A stretch of DNA of 46,017 nucleotides from Thiobacillus sp. (GTDB taxonomy: Bacteria > Pseudomonadota > Gammaproteobacteria > Burkholderiales > Thiobacillaceae): NCBI GenBank assembly GCA_030680405.1, contig JAUXVT010000017.1, positions 1-46,017 on the forward strand, given 5' to 3'. A program made the translations under genes and the position numbers. Positions within the stretch are counted from its first letter, which is position 1; every line of letters starts with the position of its first letter. This document shows positions 25,252-34,120 of this stretch, piece by piece. The notes beneath the pieces were generated by a model that saw only the letters and a list, made by a program, of their open reading frames with translations, made no database searches and had not been told where the DNA came from.

Positions 25252-26946
25252 CTAGGATCGTGCCAGTTCGGTCAATTCCTGGCGTTCGCTGGCACTCAAG
25301 CTGCTTAATGGCCGCGCGGCCAGTTCCTGCCAGCGGCGGCGCTGCCAGTCGTCACGCAATTGTTTGACGGCGCCGTCGAATTCCGCGTTCCAGTCCCAGC
25401 TGTCGTCTTTGTCGAGTAAATCCGTCATCAGTTCATCGATCAGCGTTTCCATTGCGCTACCGCGAGCCGCTTCGGCGAGGGCGGGCAGGCTGAGTTGTCC
25501 GACATCGCGCAGCCAGGCCATCAGATCGCTCATGCGCTCGCTCAGCGGGTCGTTCGCGTCCAGCCAGCGCGGCTCGACTTCCGCGACGCGCTGCGGGTTC
25601 ATCAACAGGGTGCGGGCCAGGCTGCGCACGCGCGACGGCGCCGGGCGGCGCTGTGGGCGTGGCGGGGCACGCCGGGTGGCGCTGGGCATCACCCCCATGC
25701 GGCTGAGTTCGTCGGCCTGCAAATGGGCCAGTTCGGCGATTTGCCGCTGAATCAGGCGGGCCAGCAGCGGCGCGGCAATTTTTTCCAGCAGCGGTTTGGC
25801 CGCTTTCAGCAGCGCCGCCCGGCTTTCCTGGGTGTCGAGCTTGCGGTCGCGCGCCAGTTCGCGCACCAGAAAAGCCGAGAGCGGCAGCGTGTCGGTGTCC
25901 AACAGGCGCAAAAAAGCGGCCTGCCCGTGGGTGCGGATGGTGCTGTCTGGATCCTCGCCTTCGGGCAGAAACAGGAAGCTGACTTCCTTGCCGTCCTGCA
26001 GCGCTTCCAGCGAGTTTTCCAGTGCGCGCCAGGCAGCCTTGCGCCCGGCGTTGTCGCCGTCAAAAGCATAGATTAGGCGATCGCTGTGGCGCAGCAGGGT
26101 GCGCGCATGAATCGGCGTGGTGGCGGTGCCGAGGGTGGCAACGGCGAATTCCACCCCGTGCTGCGCCAGCGCCACCACGTCCATGTAGCCTTCGACCACG
26201 ATGACGCGCCCGGCGGCCTTGATCGCTGCACGCGCCTCGAACAGGCCATAGATTTCCGATCCCTTGTGAAACAGCGGGGTTTCCGGCGAGTTGAGGTATT
26301 TTGGTTCGCCCTGGTCGAGCACGCGTCCGCCGAAGCCGACGATCTGGCCCTTGACGTTGCGGATGGGGAACATGATGCGGTCGCGGAAGCGGTCGTAGCG
26401 TCCGCGGTCGCCGTCGATGACCAGACCCGATGCCGCGAGGGCGTCGGCCGTGTAATCGGGAAAGACCTGCTTCAGCGGCGAACCGTCCGGCGCGTAGCCG
26501 ATGCCGTAACGGGCGGCGATGGCACCGGTCAGTCCGCGCCGTTTCAAATAATCGATGGCGCGCGGCGTCTGCTTGAGTTGCTGCTTGTAGAACTGCGCGG
26601 CCTGTTCCAGCGCCTTCCACAACGCGGGCGGCGGTTTGGGGCGATCCGGTTCTCCGGAGTCCGGCACCGGCAGACCGACGTCCTGGGCCAGCGCCGCCAC
26701 CGCATCGGGAAAGCTCATGTTCTCATATTCCATCAGGAAGCCGAGCGCGGTGCCGTGCGCGCCGCAGCCGAAGCAGTGGTAAAACTGCTTGGTCGGACTG
26801 ACCGTGAAGGAGGGGGTTTTTTCGCTGTGGAAGGGACAGCAGGCCTGGTAGTTCTGCCCGGCTTTCTTCAGCGGCACACGCCGGTCAATGACGTCGACGA
26901 TGTCGACGCGGGCGAGCAGGGTGTCGATGAAATCGCGCGGGATCAT
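25252..26946 (-). CDS. dnaG: DNA primase DnaG
   Basis: Synthesises RNA primers at the replication fork. The N-terminal CHC2 zinc finger uses Cys37, His40, Cys58 and Cys61. The RNAP-like core has KYLNSPETPLFHKG. The TOPRIM domain has VIVVEGYMDVVAL and YAFDGDNAGRKAAWR. A C-terminal helicase-interaction region closes the 564-residue protein. It sits between yqeY (39 nt upstream) and rpoD (107 nt downstream), the usual macromolecular synthesis operon. Confidence 0.96.
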   Translation of the reverse strand: MIPRDFIDTLLARVDIVDVIDRRVPLKKAGQNYQACCPFHSEKTPSFTVSPTKQFYHCFGCGAHGTALGFLMEYENMSFPDAVAALAQDVGLPVPDSGEPDRPKPPPALWKALEQAAQFYKQQLKQTPRAIDYLKRRGLTGAIAARYGIGYAPDGSPLKQVFPDYTADALAASGLVIDGDRGRYDRFRDRIMFPIRNVKGQIVGFGGRVLDQGEPKYLNSPETPLFHKGSEIYGLFEARAAIKAAGRVIVVEGYMDVVALAQHGVEFAVATLGTATTPIHARTLLRHSDRLIYAFDGDNAGRKAAWRALENSLEALQDGKEVSFLFLPEGEDPDSTIRTHGQAAFLRLLDTDTLPLSAFLVRELARDRKLDTQESRAALLKAAKPLLEKIAAPLLARLIQRQIAELAHLQADELSRMGVMPSATRRAPPRPQRRPAPSRVRSLARTLLMNPQRVAEVEPRWLDANDPLSERMSDLMAWLRDVGQLSLPALAEAARGSAMETLIDELMTDLLDKDDSWDWNAEFDGAVKQLRDDWQRRRWQELAARPLSSLSASERQELTELARS

Positions 26947-26985
26947 GGTTGCCGCATGATAAACCCGGGCGGACGCTGGGGGGGC

Positions 26986-27432
26986 TTAGCCCGCGAGACG
27001 GCCCTTGATCAGCGCGGAAACCTGTCCCATGTCGGCACGGCCGGCGAGCCGGGGCTTCAGCAGGCCCATGACCTTGCCCATGTCGCGGGCTGAGGTGGCG
27101 CCAGATTCGGCAATCGCCGCGATAACCGCCGCTTCGACCTCGGCGGCAGAGAGTTGCTCGGGCAGATAGGCCTGAAGCACGACAAGTTCGGCCTGTTCCG
27201 CTGCCACCAGGTCGTCCCGGCCGGCAGCCTGAAACTGGCTGATCGAATCCTTGCGCTGCTTGATGAGTTTTTCGACGATACTGCTGACCGCAGCGTCGTC
27301 CAGGTCGATGCGTTCGTCGATTTCTTTCTGCTTGATCGCAGCCAGCAGCAGGCGAATCGTACCGAGGCGCGCCGTTTCTCTGGCGCGCATGGCCGTCTTC
27401 ATGTCGTCGGTGATGCGTGCCTTGAGCGACAT
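26986..27432 (-). CDS. GatB/YqeY domain protein
   Basis: A 148-residue helical protein of the YqeY family (MSLKARITDDMKTAMRARE at the start; DMGKVMGLLKPRLAGRADMG near the end). The domain also forms the tail of the GatB amidotransferase subunit, where it contacts tRNA; the free-standing form is of uncertain role. Its place between rpsU and dnaG is common in proteobacteria. Length and sequence are ordinary. Confidence 0.92.
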   Translation of the reverse strand: MSLKARITDDMKTAMRARETARLGTIRLLLAAIKQKEIDERIDLDDAAVSSIVEKLIKQRKDSISQFQAAGRDDLVAAEQAELVVLQAYLPEQLSAAEVEAAVIAAIAESGATSARDMGKVMGLLKPRLAGRADMGQVSALIKGRLAG

Positions 27433-27455
27433 GCGGGGGCGTTCTGCGCGGGTGT

Positions 27456-27477
27456 GATTCTGACTGAGTGCAGAATC
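27456..27477 (-). promoter_or_regulatory. Hairpin between rpsU and yqeY
   Basis: GATTCTG / CAGAATC with an 8-nt loop overlaps the rpsU stop codon. No T-run follows. E. coli has an attenuating terminator after rpsU in the same operon position, and this may serve a similar purpose or guide mRNA processing. Confidence 0.4.
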
Positions 27478-27688
27478 AATACATCTTGGGGGGGAGCTGC
27501 TGGCCGCGCAGGCGCTTGCTCTGGCGCTTGACGGCAGCGGCGAGCTTGCGCTTGCGTTCCGCAGTGGGCTTCTCGTAGAACGTGCGGGCGCGCAGCTCGG
27601 TCAAGAGACCAACTTTTTCGATGGAACGCTTGAAGCGGCGCAAGGCGACATCAAACGGCTCGTTTTCTTTGATTTTGACGTGGGGCAT
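27476..27688 (-). CDS. rpsU: 30S ribosomal protein S21
   Basis: A 70-residue basic protein starting [21 protein letters not shown], the canonical S21 N-terminus, and ending QLPPKMY. The upstream in-frame ATG at 27751 would add 21 residues that are not part of S21 and would lie over the promoter, so I use 27688, which has AGGAAG upstream. First gene of the macromolecular synthesis operon. Confidence 0.96.
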   Translation of the reverse strand: MPHVKIKENEPFDVALRRFKRSIEKVGLLTELRARTFYEKPTAERKRKLAAAVKRQSKRLRGQQLPPKMY

Positions 27689-27723
27689 TTGAAGATGGCT
27701 TCCTGAGAAGACGAAAAACGAGA

Positions 27724-27751
27724 AGTATAACCGTAGCTTGAAGCAATTCAA
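27724..27751 (-). promoter_or_regulatory. Promoter of the rpsU-yqeY-dnaG-rpoD operon
   Basis: TTGAAT (27746-27751) and TATACT (27724-27729) on the minus strand with a 16-bp spacer, 36 nt upstream of the rpsU start. Confidence 0.6.
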
Positions 27752-28034
27752 AGTAGGTTGGCAGGGCGTGTATTCCCGGAGAGAAATTGCTGCGGGCTGG
27801 AGGGTGTGTTTGCGGGGAGCGCAGGCTGCGCCACATACGCATATGACTGAGCCCGCGCTGCAATGATTTCAGGGCGACCAGGCCGGTGATGGACAAAATG
27901 TCCGACACTTGCATGGCGTCATATTGCGGAATGGCCTGGTTTTTCGTGACGCGCAGTGTAACCCCCTCACCGGCGTAAACCAGGTGCATGCCCGCGCTAT
28001 CATGCGGGTGTCCTTGGTCTGGTTTTTCCTGATT
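27752..28034. other. Non-coding spacer between rpsU and tsaD
   Basis: The divergent spacer has no ORF with coding character. A GGACA-AAA-TGTCC inverted repeat lies at 27891-27903. A TATCAT near 27997 could be a -10 for tsaD, but no good -35 pairs with it. Confidence 0.4.
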
Positions 28035-29057
28035 ATGCTGGTGCTTGGTGTCGAATCCTCCTGCGATGAAACCGGTGTCGCGCTGTATGACAGCGCGCAC
28101 GGCCTGCTGGCGCATGCGCTGTATTCGCAGATCGCGATGCACAACGCATATGGCGGGGTGGTGCCGGAACTGGCGTCGCGCGACCATATCCGGCGGGTAT
28201 TGCCTTTGACTCGCCAAGTGTTGAGCGAGAGTGGCCGCACACTTTCCGACCTGGAGGGCATTGCCTACACCCAGGGGCCGGGGCTCGCCGGCGCCTTGCT
28301 GGTGGGCGCCGGCATGGCGCGTGCGCTGGCCTATGCGTTGGGCATCCCGGCGGTCGGGGTGCACCACCTCGAAGGTCACATGCTGTCGCCGCTGATTTCC
28401 GATACGCCACCCGAGTTCCCGTTCGTCGCGTTGCTGGTGTCGGGCGGGCACACGCAGTTGATGCTGGTGTCCGGCGTCGGGCGCTACACCCTCTTGGGCG
28501 AGACGCTCGACGACGCCGCGGGCGAGGCTTTTGACAAGACAGCCCAGCTGTTGGGATTGGGTTATCCGGGCGGGCCCGCCCTGTCGAAGCTGGCGGCAAC
28601 CGGCGATTCCAGCCGCTTCAATCTGCCGCGCCCGATGCTCAATTCGGGCGATTTCGATTTCAGCTTCAGCGGCCTCAAGACTGCGGTGTTGACGCTGGTG
28701 CGCAAGGCAGGCCTGGATCAGGCGGCGGATATTGCGGCGGCGTTCCAGGCCGCGGCGGTGGAAGTGCTGGTGCGCAAAAGCCTGGCGGCCTGTGTGCACA
28801 GCGGCGCGACGCGGCTGGTGGTCGCGGGCGGCGTGGGCGCCAACACGCATTTACGCGAGCGGCTCACGCGCGACGCGGCGGCACGCGGCATCAGCGTGTT
28901 CTATCCTCGTTTGGAATTCTGCACCGACAACGGCGCGATGATCGCCTACGCCGGCGCGCAGCGGCTGGCGTCGAAGTTGAATTTGACACTGGCGAAGCCG
29001 GATCTGACGTTTGCGGTCAAGCCGCGCTGGGAACTAGCGACGCTCGACGCCGTTTGA
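28035..29057 (+). CDS. tsaD: tRNA N6-threonylcarbamoyladenosine transferase TsaD
   Basis: Transfers the threonylcarbamoyl group to A37 of ANN-decoding tRNAs together with TsaB and TsaE. The protein begins [19 protein letters not shown] and the metal-binding HLEGH is at 111-115. ASKH-fold signatures [10 protein letters not shown] and [13 protein letters not shown] follow. From 28035 the length is 340 residues, as usual. Upstream in-frame ATGs (27909, 28002) would add sequence foreign to the family. It is convergent with the next gene, with one base between the stops. Confidence 0.96.
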   Translation: MLVLGVESSCDETGVALYDSAHGLLAHALYSQIAMHNAYGGVVPELASRDHIRRVLPLTRQVLSESGRTLSDLEGIAYTQGPGLAGALLVGAGMARALAYALGIPAVGVHHLEGHMLSPLISDTPPEFPFVALLVSGGHTQLMLVSGVGRYTLLGETLDDAAGEAFDKTAQLLGLGYPGGPALSKLAATGDSSRFNLPRPMLNSGDFDFSFSGLKTAVLTLVRKAGLDQAADIAAAFQAAAVEVLVRKSLAACVHSGATRLVVAGGVGANTHLRERLTRDAAARGISVFYPRLEFCTDNGAMIAYAGAQRLASKLNLTLAKPDLTFAVKPRWELATLDAV

Positions 29058-29058
29058 G

Positions 29059-29859
29059 TCACTGACGAAGCATTGGGTAGGCTTCGCGCAAAGCCTTGAG
29101 CCATTTTTCGCTACCGGTGAGTTGCGCAATTTGTTCCGGAAACAATAAAAATCCAACCAGCACCGCCATCAGGCATGCCAGAATAACCGTGCCAAAAATG
29201 CTTTCCGGTCGCAGCACACCCCAGTAGCGGCTGACCAGGAACAGGGTGTCCTTCTTGTGTTCCGACATCAACAGCCAGCGGCGCAGCAGCTTGACCGCGA
29301 GGTAAGCCGCATAGCCACCCATCAGCGAGGCAAACACGATGCGGAAGATGGCGAACACGTCGAGTCCGCCGCCGAGATACTGGTGGTATAGCCAAGACAC
29401 AAAGCCCAGCGACAGCGACGCCAGAATCGCGATGGCGACGTTGATGAATAGCCGCCGTCGCTCGCGCGCGAGGTCGCGCTGCCGCTCAATGAAGAAGCTG
29501 TCGATCTCACGTTTGAAGTATTCGACCTTTTCCTGCACCAGCGACGAGATTTCCGACTTGGCGTGGACGATGCGCGCGTCCATCACTGTGCCGAGTCTTT
29601 CCCCGGCGTAATCGACCAGTTCGCGCACATCGTCCTTGGTGAATTGGCGCTGCGCGTGCAATTCGTCGGAAATCTTGTCGAGCTTGGTGTCGATTTCCTG
29701 GCTGGCTTGCCAGATGACATCCTTCAGTTCGGTGCCGGCCTGCGAGACGCCGACTTTCACTACATCGGCCAGACGTTCGCCGGCGCGGTCGATGGCCTCG
29801 CGCGACACTTCGGCGAGGCTGTCCTTTGCGTGGTCGATGGTTTTTCCGAACAGGGCCAT
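29059..29859 (-). CDS. Membrane protein with long amphipathic helical domain, unknown function
   Basis: A 266-residue protein. Residues 1-130 are charged, alanine-rich heptad-like helices (repeating LADVVKVGVSQAGTELKDV-type segments), probably a coiled coil in the cytoplasm or along the membrane. Three membrane segments follow, about 138-158, 168-193 and 221-241. An Arg/Glu-rich RQRDLARERRR stretch sits just before the first membrane segment, which places the N-terminus inside. I do not recognise the family. It starts 15 nt after plsY, which suggests co-transcription and a membrane-related role. Confidence 0.75.
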   Translation of the reverse strand: MALFGKTIDHAKDSLAEVSREAIDRAGERLADVVKVGVSQAGTELKDVIWQASQEIDTKLDKISDELHAQRQFTKDDVRELVDYAGERLGTVMDARIVHAKSEISSLVQEKVEYFKREIDSFFIERQRDLARERRRLFINVAIAILASLSLGFVSWLYHQYLGGGLDVFAIFRIVFASLMGGYAAYLAVKLLRRWLLMSEHKKDTLFLVSRYWGVLRPESIFGTVILACLMAVLVGFLLFPEQIAQLTGSEKWLKALREAYPMLRQ

Positions 29860-29874
29860 ATCAGGTGGGCTGGG

Positions 29875-30477
29875 TTATCTACGGGCGCCGATGCGTTCTT
29901 CCTGGCCGGATATCAGTTTGATGAGGTTGCTCTTGTGACGATAGACCAGAAGCAGTGCGATCACCAGTACGGTCATTGCCGTGTCACCCCAGCCTATCAG
30001 CAGCCCGGCGTAGACCGAAGCGAGCGCGGCGGTGGTCAGCGCGGCGAGCGAGGAAATGCGGAACACCCCCGCCATGAACAGCCAGGTGGCCAGGCATGCC
30101 AGCCCGAGCCAGGGATTGAGGCCGACCAGCACGCCGAGCGCGGTGGCGACGCCCTTGCCACCTTGGAAGCGGAAGTACAGCGGGAACAGGTGGCCGATGA
30201 ATACTGCCAGCGCGCACAGCAGCACGATGCCGTCATCGAGGCCGAACTGCGGCGCTAGCATGCGCGCCAGTACCACCGCCCCCCAGCCCTTGAGTGCGTC
30301 GCCGAGCAGCGTCAGCGCGGCGGCCATCTTGCGTCCGGTGCGCAGCACGTTGGTGGCACCAGGGTTGCCCGAACCATATTGCCTGGGGTCGGGCAGACGC
30401 ATGGCGCGGCTGACGATCACGGCAAATGACAGCGAACCAAGCAGATAGGCAACGGCAATAAACAACAGCACGATCAT
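29875..30477 (-). CDS. plsY: Acyl-phosphate:glycerol-3-phosphate acyltransferase
   Basis: An integral membrane enzyme that acylates glycerol-3-phosphate from acyl-phosphate. It is 200 residues long with about five membrane segments. The three PlsY motifs are present: GSGNPGATNVLRTGRK (about 36-51), the GGKGVAT loop (about 106-112) and a terminal RHKSNLIKLISGQE. It shares a pathway with GpsA at the other end of the window. It is divergent from folB across a 50-nt spacer, and the unknown membrane gene follows it. Confidence 0.95.
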   Translation of the reverse strand: MIVLLFIAVAYLLGSLSFAVIVSRAMRLPDPRQYGSGNPGATNVLRTGRKMAAALTLLGDALKGWGAVVLARMLAPQFGLDDGIVLLCALAVFIGHLFPLYFRFQGGKGVATALGVLVGLNPWLGLACLATWLFMAGVFRISSLAALTTAALASVYAGLLIGWGDTAMTVLVIALLLVYRHKSNLIKLISGQEERIGARR

Positions 30478-30527
30478 AAGTCAGTAAAATGACGGGTTTT
30501 GGGTTGAGCCCGTTGGCGGGCGGCGCG

Positions 30528-30890
30528 ATGGATATTCTATTTTTGCGGGACTTCCGTCTCGAACTGATTATCGGCATATACGAGTGGGAACGCAAAGTGC
30601 CGCAGCTGGTGCGGCTCGATCTGGAAATCGGCTTACCGGACAGCAAGGCCGGCGGCACCGACAACGTTGCCGACACCATCGACTATGGCGCGGTGGCCAA
30701 ACGGGTGAAGGGCTACCTGCACAATGCGCCGCAGCCGCTCACCCTGGTCGAATCGGTCGCCGAGCACGTAGCCGCCATCGTGCGGGATGAATTTGGTGCG
30801 CCGTGGGTGAAGGTGTCGGTCACCAAGCTCGCCATCGTGCCGGGCATCAAGGAACTCGGCATCACCATCGAGCGCGGCGCGCGCCTATGA
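30528..30890 (+). CDS. folB: Dihydroneopterin aldolase
   Basis: A folate-pathway enzyme that splits dihydroneopterin to hydroxymethyl-dihydropterin. The product has 120 residues from the ATG at 30528 (MDILFLRDFRLELIIGIYEWE). A longer reading from 30489 adds 13 residues without family support. Catalytic features include the Glu in the IYEWE segment, the TIDYGAV motif and the conserved Lys in VTKLAIVPGIKELG. Its stop overlaps the TSUP start (ATGA). Confidence 0.94.
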   Translation: MDILFLRDFRLELIIGIYEWERKVPQLVRLDLEIGLPDSKAGGTDNVADTIDYGAVAKRVKGYLHNAPQPLTLVESVAEHVAAIVRDEFGAPWVKVSVTKLAIVPGIKELGITIERGARL

Positions 30891-31624
30891 GTCTTGAACA
30901 GATCGCCGCCACGGCGGCCATCCTGCTGGCGGCGTATTTCATTCGCGGCACCACCGGCTTTGGCTCGGCGCTGATTTCGGTGCCCTTGCTGGCGCTGTAC
31001 CTGCCGCTGCAATTTGTCGTGCCGTTGATGATGCTGCTGGATTTCACCGCGTCGATCGTGATGAGCGGCTTCAGTTTCAAGCGCGTGCAATGGGACGAAA
31101 TCGGCATCCTGATTCCATTCGGCATTGTGGGCGTGATACTGGGTACCAGCCTGCTGGTTAATCTGCCGCCCGAACCCATACTGTTTGCGCTGGCCGGGTT
31201 TGTCTTCATCTTTGCGGTGCCCAGCGTGTTCAATATCCGCAGCGACAAACTGGCTTCGCGTGGCTGGGCGGTGCCGGCCTCGCTCACCGGCGGCACCGTG
31301 GGGGCGTTGTTTGGCACCAGTGGGCCACCGTATATTATTTATCTGAGTCACCGCATCCGCGACAAAAGCGATTTACGCGCGACCTTTTCGGCGCTGTTTT
31401 TTACCGAGGGCATGACGCGTATCGCCAGCTTTCTGGTTGCCGGGCTGTTGATGACCGCCCAGGTGTGGATCGCGTATTTTGCCGCGCTGCCGGTCATGCT
31501 GGGTGCGCTCTACCTGGGCGGGCGCGTGCATGTGGGCTTGACCCAGCCGCAGATGACACGGCTGATCGGCGTGTTGTTGCTGGTGTCGAGCGTGTCGTTG
31601 TTGTTCAAGGCCTTGCAAACATGA
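30887..31624 (+). CDS. TSUP-family (TauE/SafE) membrane transporter
   Basis: A 245-residue polytopic membrane protein with about eight membrane segments and the family signature GTTGFGSALISVPLLALYLP near the N-terminus, with a repeat around GTVGALFGTSGPPYIIY. The family includes sulfite, sulfoacetate and other organic anion exporters; the substrate here is not known. Its start overlaps the folB stop and its stop overlaps the next start, both by 4 nt, so the three genes are translationally coupled. Confidence 0.88.
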   Translation: MSLEQIAATAAILLAAYFIRGTTGFGSALISVPLLALYLPLQFVVPLMMLLDFTASIVMSGFSFKRVQWDEIGILIPFGIVGVILGTSLLVNLPPEPILFALAGFVFIFAVPSVFNIRSDKLASRGWAVPASLTGGTVGALFGTSGPPYIIYLSHRIRDKSDLRATFSALFFTEGMTRIASFLVAGLLMTAQVWIAYFAALPVMLGALYLGGRVHVGLTQPQMTRLIGVLLLVSSVSLLFKALQT

Positions 31625-32577
31625 GTGAACTCGAATCGCTGCATTTTCAATCGGTGTCGTTCACCGGCATCGCGCCGGGTGCGCGTCTTATCGTGCTGGG
31701 CGCGGTGCATGGCAACGAAACCTGCGGCACCCAGGCGATTCGCCGCGTGATCGCGGAGATCGAATCCGGCCAGCTGGGCATTGTCGCGGGCAGCGTCACC
31801 TTCGTCCCGGTTACCAACCCGCTGGCTTACGCCCGCCATCAGCGCATCGGCGACCGCAACCTCAACCGCAATCTCGTGCCCACCGACACGCTCGCCGAAT
31901 TCGAAGACCGCATCGCCAACTGGTTGTGCCCGCTGCTGGCGCAGCATGACGCCTTGCTCGACCTGCACTCGTTTCACACGGCGGGCGAGCCCTTCGTCAT
32001 GCTGGGGCCGCAAGACAACCGCGGCACGCTGGAGCCGTTTGCACGCTCGGGGGAGGAAACCGCGCTGGCGTTGCGTCTGGGCGTGCATCGTTTCGTCGAT
32101 GGCTGGCTCGACACCTACGCCGCCGGCGTCGCGCGCCGTCTGGCGGCGGGCGTGTCGGCATGCGAAGCCGACGTGCATTATGGCGTGGGCACCACCGAAT
32201 ACATGCGGGCGCAGGGCGGCATCGCGCTCACCCTCGAGTGCGGCCAGCACGACGATCCCGCCGCACCCGCAGTGGCCTACCGCGCCATTCACAACGCGCT
32301 GGCGCACCTGCGGCTGACACCCGCGCCCGCGCCCTCAGCGGTGACCGACACTGAGGCGCTGCGCCTATATCAGGTCATCGACCGCGCCCACGCAGGCGAT
32401 CAATTTGCACGCGGCTGGGCCAGTTTCGATCGCGTGCGCGCGGGCGAAATCATCGGCACGCGCCACGACGGCACGCCGGTGACGGCCGACTGCGACGGCT
32501 ACATCGTGTTTCCCAATCCCAACGCGCAGCCGGGGCAGGAGTGGTTTTATCTGGCCCGATCCAGCGCGCGCGTTTAG
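31621..32577 (+). CDS. Succinylglutamate desuccinylase/aspartoacylase-family zinc hydrolase
   Basis: A 318-residue carboxypeptidase-fold amidase. The first zinc motif is HGNE (about residue 33-36) and the third ligand is in DLHSFH. A catalytic Glu is likely in TLECGQH. It deacylates N-acyl amino acids or related amides; the exact substrate is unknown. A longer reading from 31465 runs inside the TSUP gene in another frame, so the coupled ATG at 31621 is used. Downstream is a broken relative of the same fold (34114-35118). Confidence 0.85.
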   Translation: MSELESLHFQSVSFTGIAPGARLIVLGAVHGNETCGTQAIRRVIAEIESGQLGIVAGSVTFVPVTNPLAYARHQRIGDRNLNRNLVPTDTLAEFEDRIANWLCPLLAQHDALLDLHSFHTAGEPFVMLGPQDNRGTLEPFARSGEETALALRLGVHRFVDGWLDTYAAGVARRLAAGVSACEADVHYGVGTTEYMRAQGGIALTLECGQHDDPAAPAVAYRAIHNALAHLRLTPAPAPSAVTDTEALRLYQVIDRAHAGDQFARGWASFDRVRAGEIIGTRHDGTPVTADCDGYIVFPNPNAQPGQEWFYLARSSARV

Positions 32578-32610
32578 TGATGACCGTGCCGCACCCAAAT
32601 GGATTGGGCT

Positions 32611-32624
32611 GAAGCGGGGGGCTT
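32611..32624 (+). repeat. Direct repeat copy 1 (GAAGCGGGGGGCTT)
   Basis: A 14-bp exact direct repeat with 32820-32833. Copy 1 is in the spacer before the GCS2 pseudogene, copy 2 inside its first frame. The meaning is unknown; it may be a relic of a local duplication. Confidence 0.4.
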
Positions 32625-32720
32625 AGCAAAAAACTTCTGGGCGATCTGCCGATCCCGGTTTATGTTTGGATGAGGCATCACACGGGAGAGCCGGCCGGCG
32701 AGCCGGTCTAAACGCAGGTC

Positions 32721-34120
32721 ATGGGCCAGGAAATCACCCTCACGCACTTTTCGGACGCTGACTTCCAGCAATTTCTGGGCAGGCTGGCAGAGGAAACCGC
32801 GAGCCTGCATCGGTTTGCCGAAGCGGGGGGCTTTGCTGATGCCCGCTACATTGCAGGCTTCGAGCTGGAAGCCTGGGCGCTGGATCATGCCGGCTTCCCC
32901 AACCCGGTGAATGAAGCTATCTGCGCAAGCTGAATGACCCCCTGGTGGTGCCGGAACTTTCGCGCTTCAACATGGAGCTGAACGCGCCGCCGATCGAAAT
33001 GGGGGCGGGCGTATTGTCCGCCCTGGAAGCGTCGTTCAGGCTTACCTGGGAACGCTGCCAGCAGGTCGCGCACGGCATGGACGCCGTGCTGGCGATGATC
33101 GGCATTTTGCCGACCATCCGCGACTCGGATCTCTGCTTGGCCAATATCTCGGCCATGAAGCGCTATGGCGCGCCGATCCGCATCGATATCCAGAGCCAGG
33201 GTCATCTGCAGGCCCATCGTCCGGACGTGATGCTGGAAGCGGCCACAACCTCCTTCCAGCTGCATTTGCAGGTGCCATTCGAGCAGGCGGCGCATTTTTA
33301 CAACGCCGCGCTGATGACCTGCGCGCCGCTGCTGGAAGCCGGCGTCAACTCACCTTTGCTGTTCGGCCGTCGACTGTGGCAGGAAACCCGCGTGCCGTTG
33401 TTCGAACAGGCGGTCGAACTGGGCGGCTATGCGGGGCTGGCCGAGCCTGCGATCAGGCGGGTGACGTTTGGCCGGGATTACGTGTCGGACAGCCTGCTGG
33501 AACTGTTCCAGGAAGATCTCAAGCAGTATCCGGCGTTGTTGCCCGTGCAACTGGAGGAGGCGCCGGAGCGCTTTCCCCACTTGCGTCTGCACAACGGCGC
33601 CATCTGGCGCTGGGTGCGGCCGCTGATCGGTTTTGACGAGGCCGGACACGCGCACGTACGCCTGGAACAGCGGGTGTTGCCCAGCGGTCCGTCGGTGCTG
33701 GACATGGTCGCCAACGCCGCGTTTTATTACGGCCTGGTGCATGGGCTGGCCCGGCGTGGCGAGGCGGCGGTGCGCGATCTGGATTTTGCCGACACGCGCA
33801 GCAATTTTTATGCGGCGGCGCGGCACGGGCTGGAGGCTGAACTGGTGTGGCTGGATGGCCGCCGCCAACCGGCACGCGACTCATCCTGGAGACCTGCCTG
33901 CCGCTGGCGCGCCGGGTTTGCAGGCGTTTGGCCTGTTCGACGCCGAAATCGAACTTTATCTCGGTGTGGTGGAAACCCGCACGCGGTCCAGCCAGACCGG
34001 GGCGCAATGGCAGTTGCGACAAGGGAGGCGACCCAGGGGGATGGGCATCGCATGATGAACGATTATCTGGAAGACCAGCGATCCGGCGCCCCGGTGCATG
34101 AGTGGCGAATCGGATGCTGA
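32721..34120 (+). pseudogene. Broken GCS2-type amidoligase (glutamate-cysteine ligase-like)
   Basis: The translated pieces form one protein of about 467 residues. It starts MGQEITLTHFSDADFQQFLG and includes FELEAWALDH, SRFNMELNAPPIEMGAG, VMLEAATTSFQLHLQV and NSPLLFGRRLWQETR, all typical of the GCS2/COG2170 family. Reading needs four single-base deletions to be repaired, near 32917, 33873, 33912 and 34025. Each shifts the frame by -1, and after repair the length is an exact multiple of three. Flanking genes are intact. The family forms amide bonds between glutamate-like and amine substrates. The gene is decayed or, less likely, hit by localised sequence errors. Confidence 0.8.
32820..32833 (+). 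repeat. Direct repeat copy 2 (GAAGCGGGGGGCTT)
   Basis: Exact match to 32611-32624, inside the 5' part of the GCS2-type pseudogene. Confidence 0.4.

Noticed and set aside
27651-28850. Minus-strand open frame covering the rpsU-tsaD spacer and the 5' part of tsaD
   Set aside because: It overlaps rpsU out of frame and shadows tsaD. The part in the spacer has no recognisable domain or ribosome-binding site.
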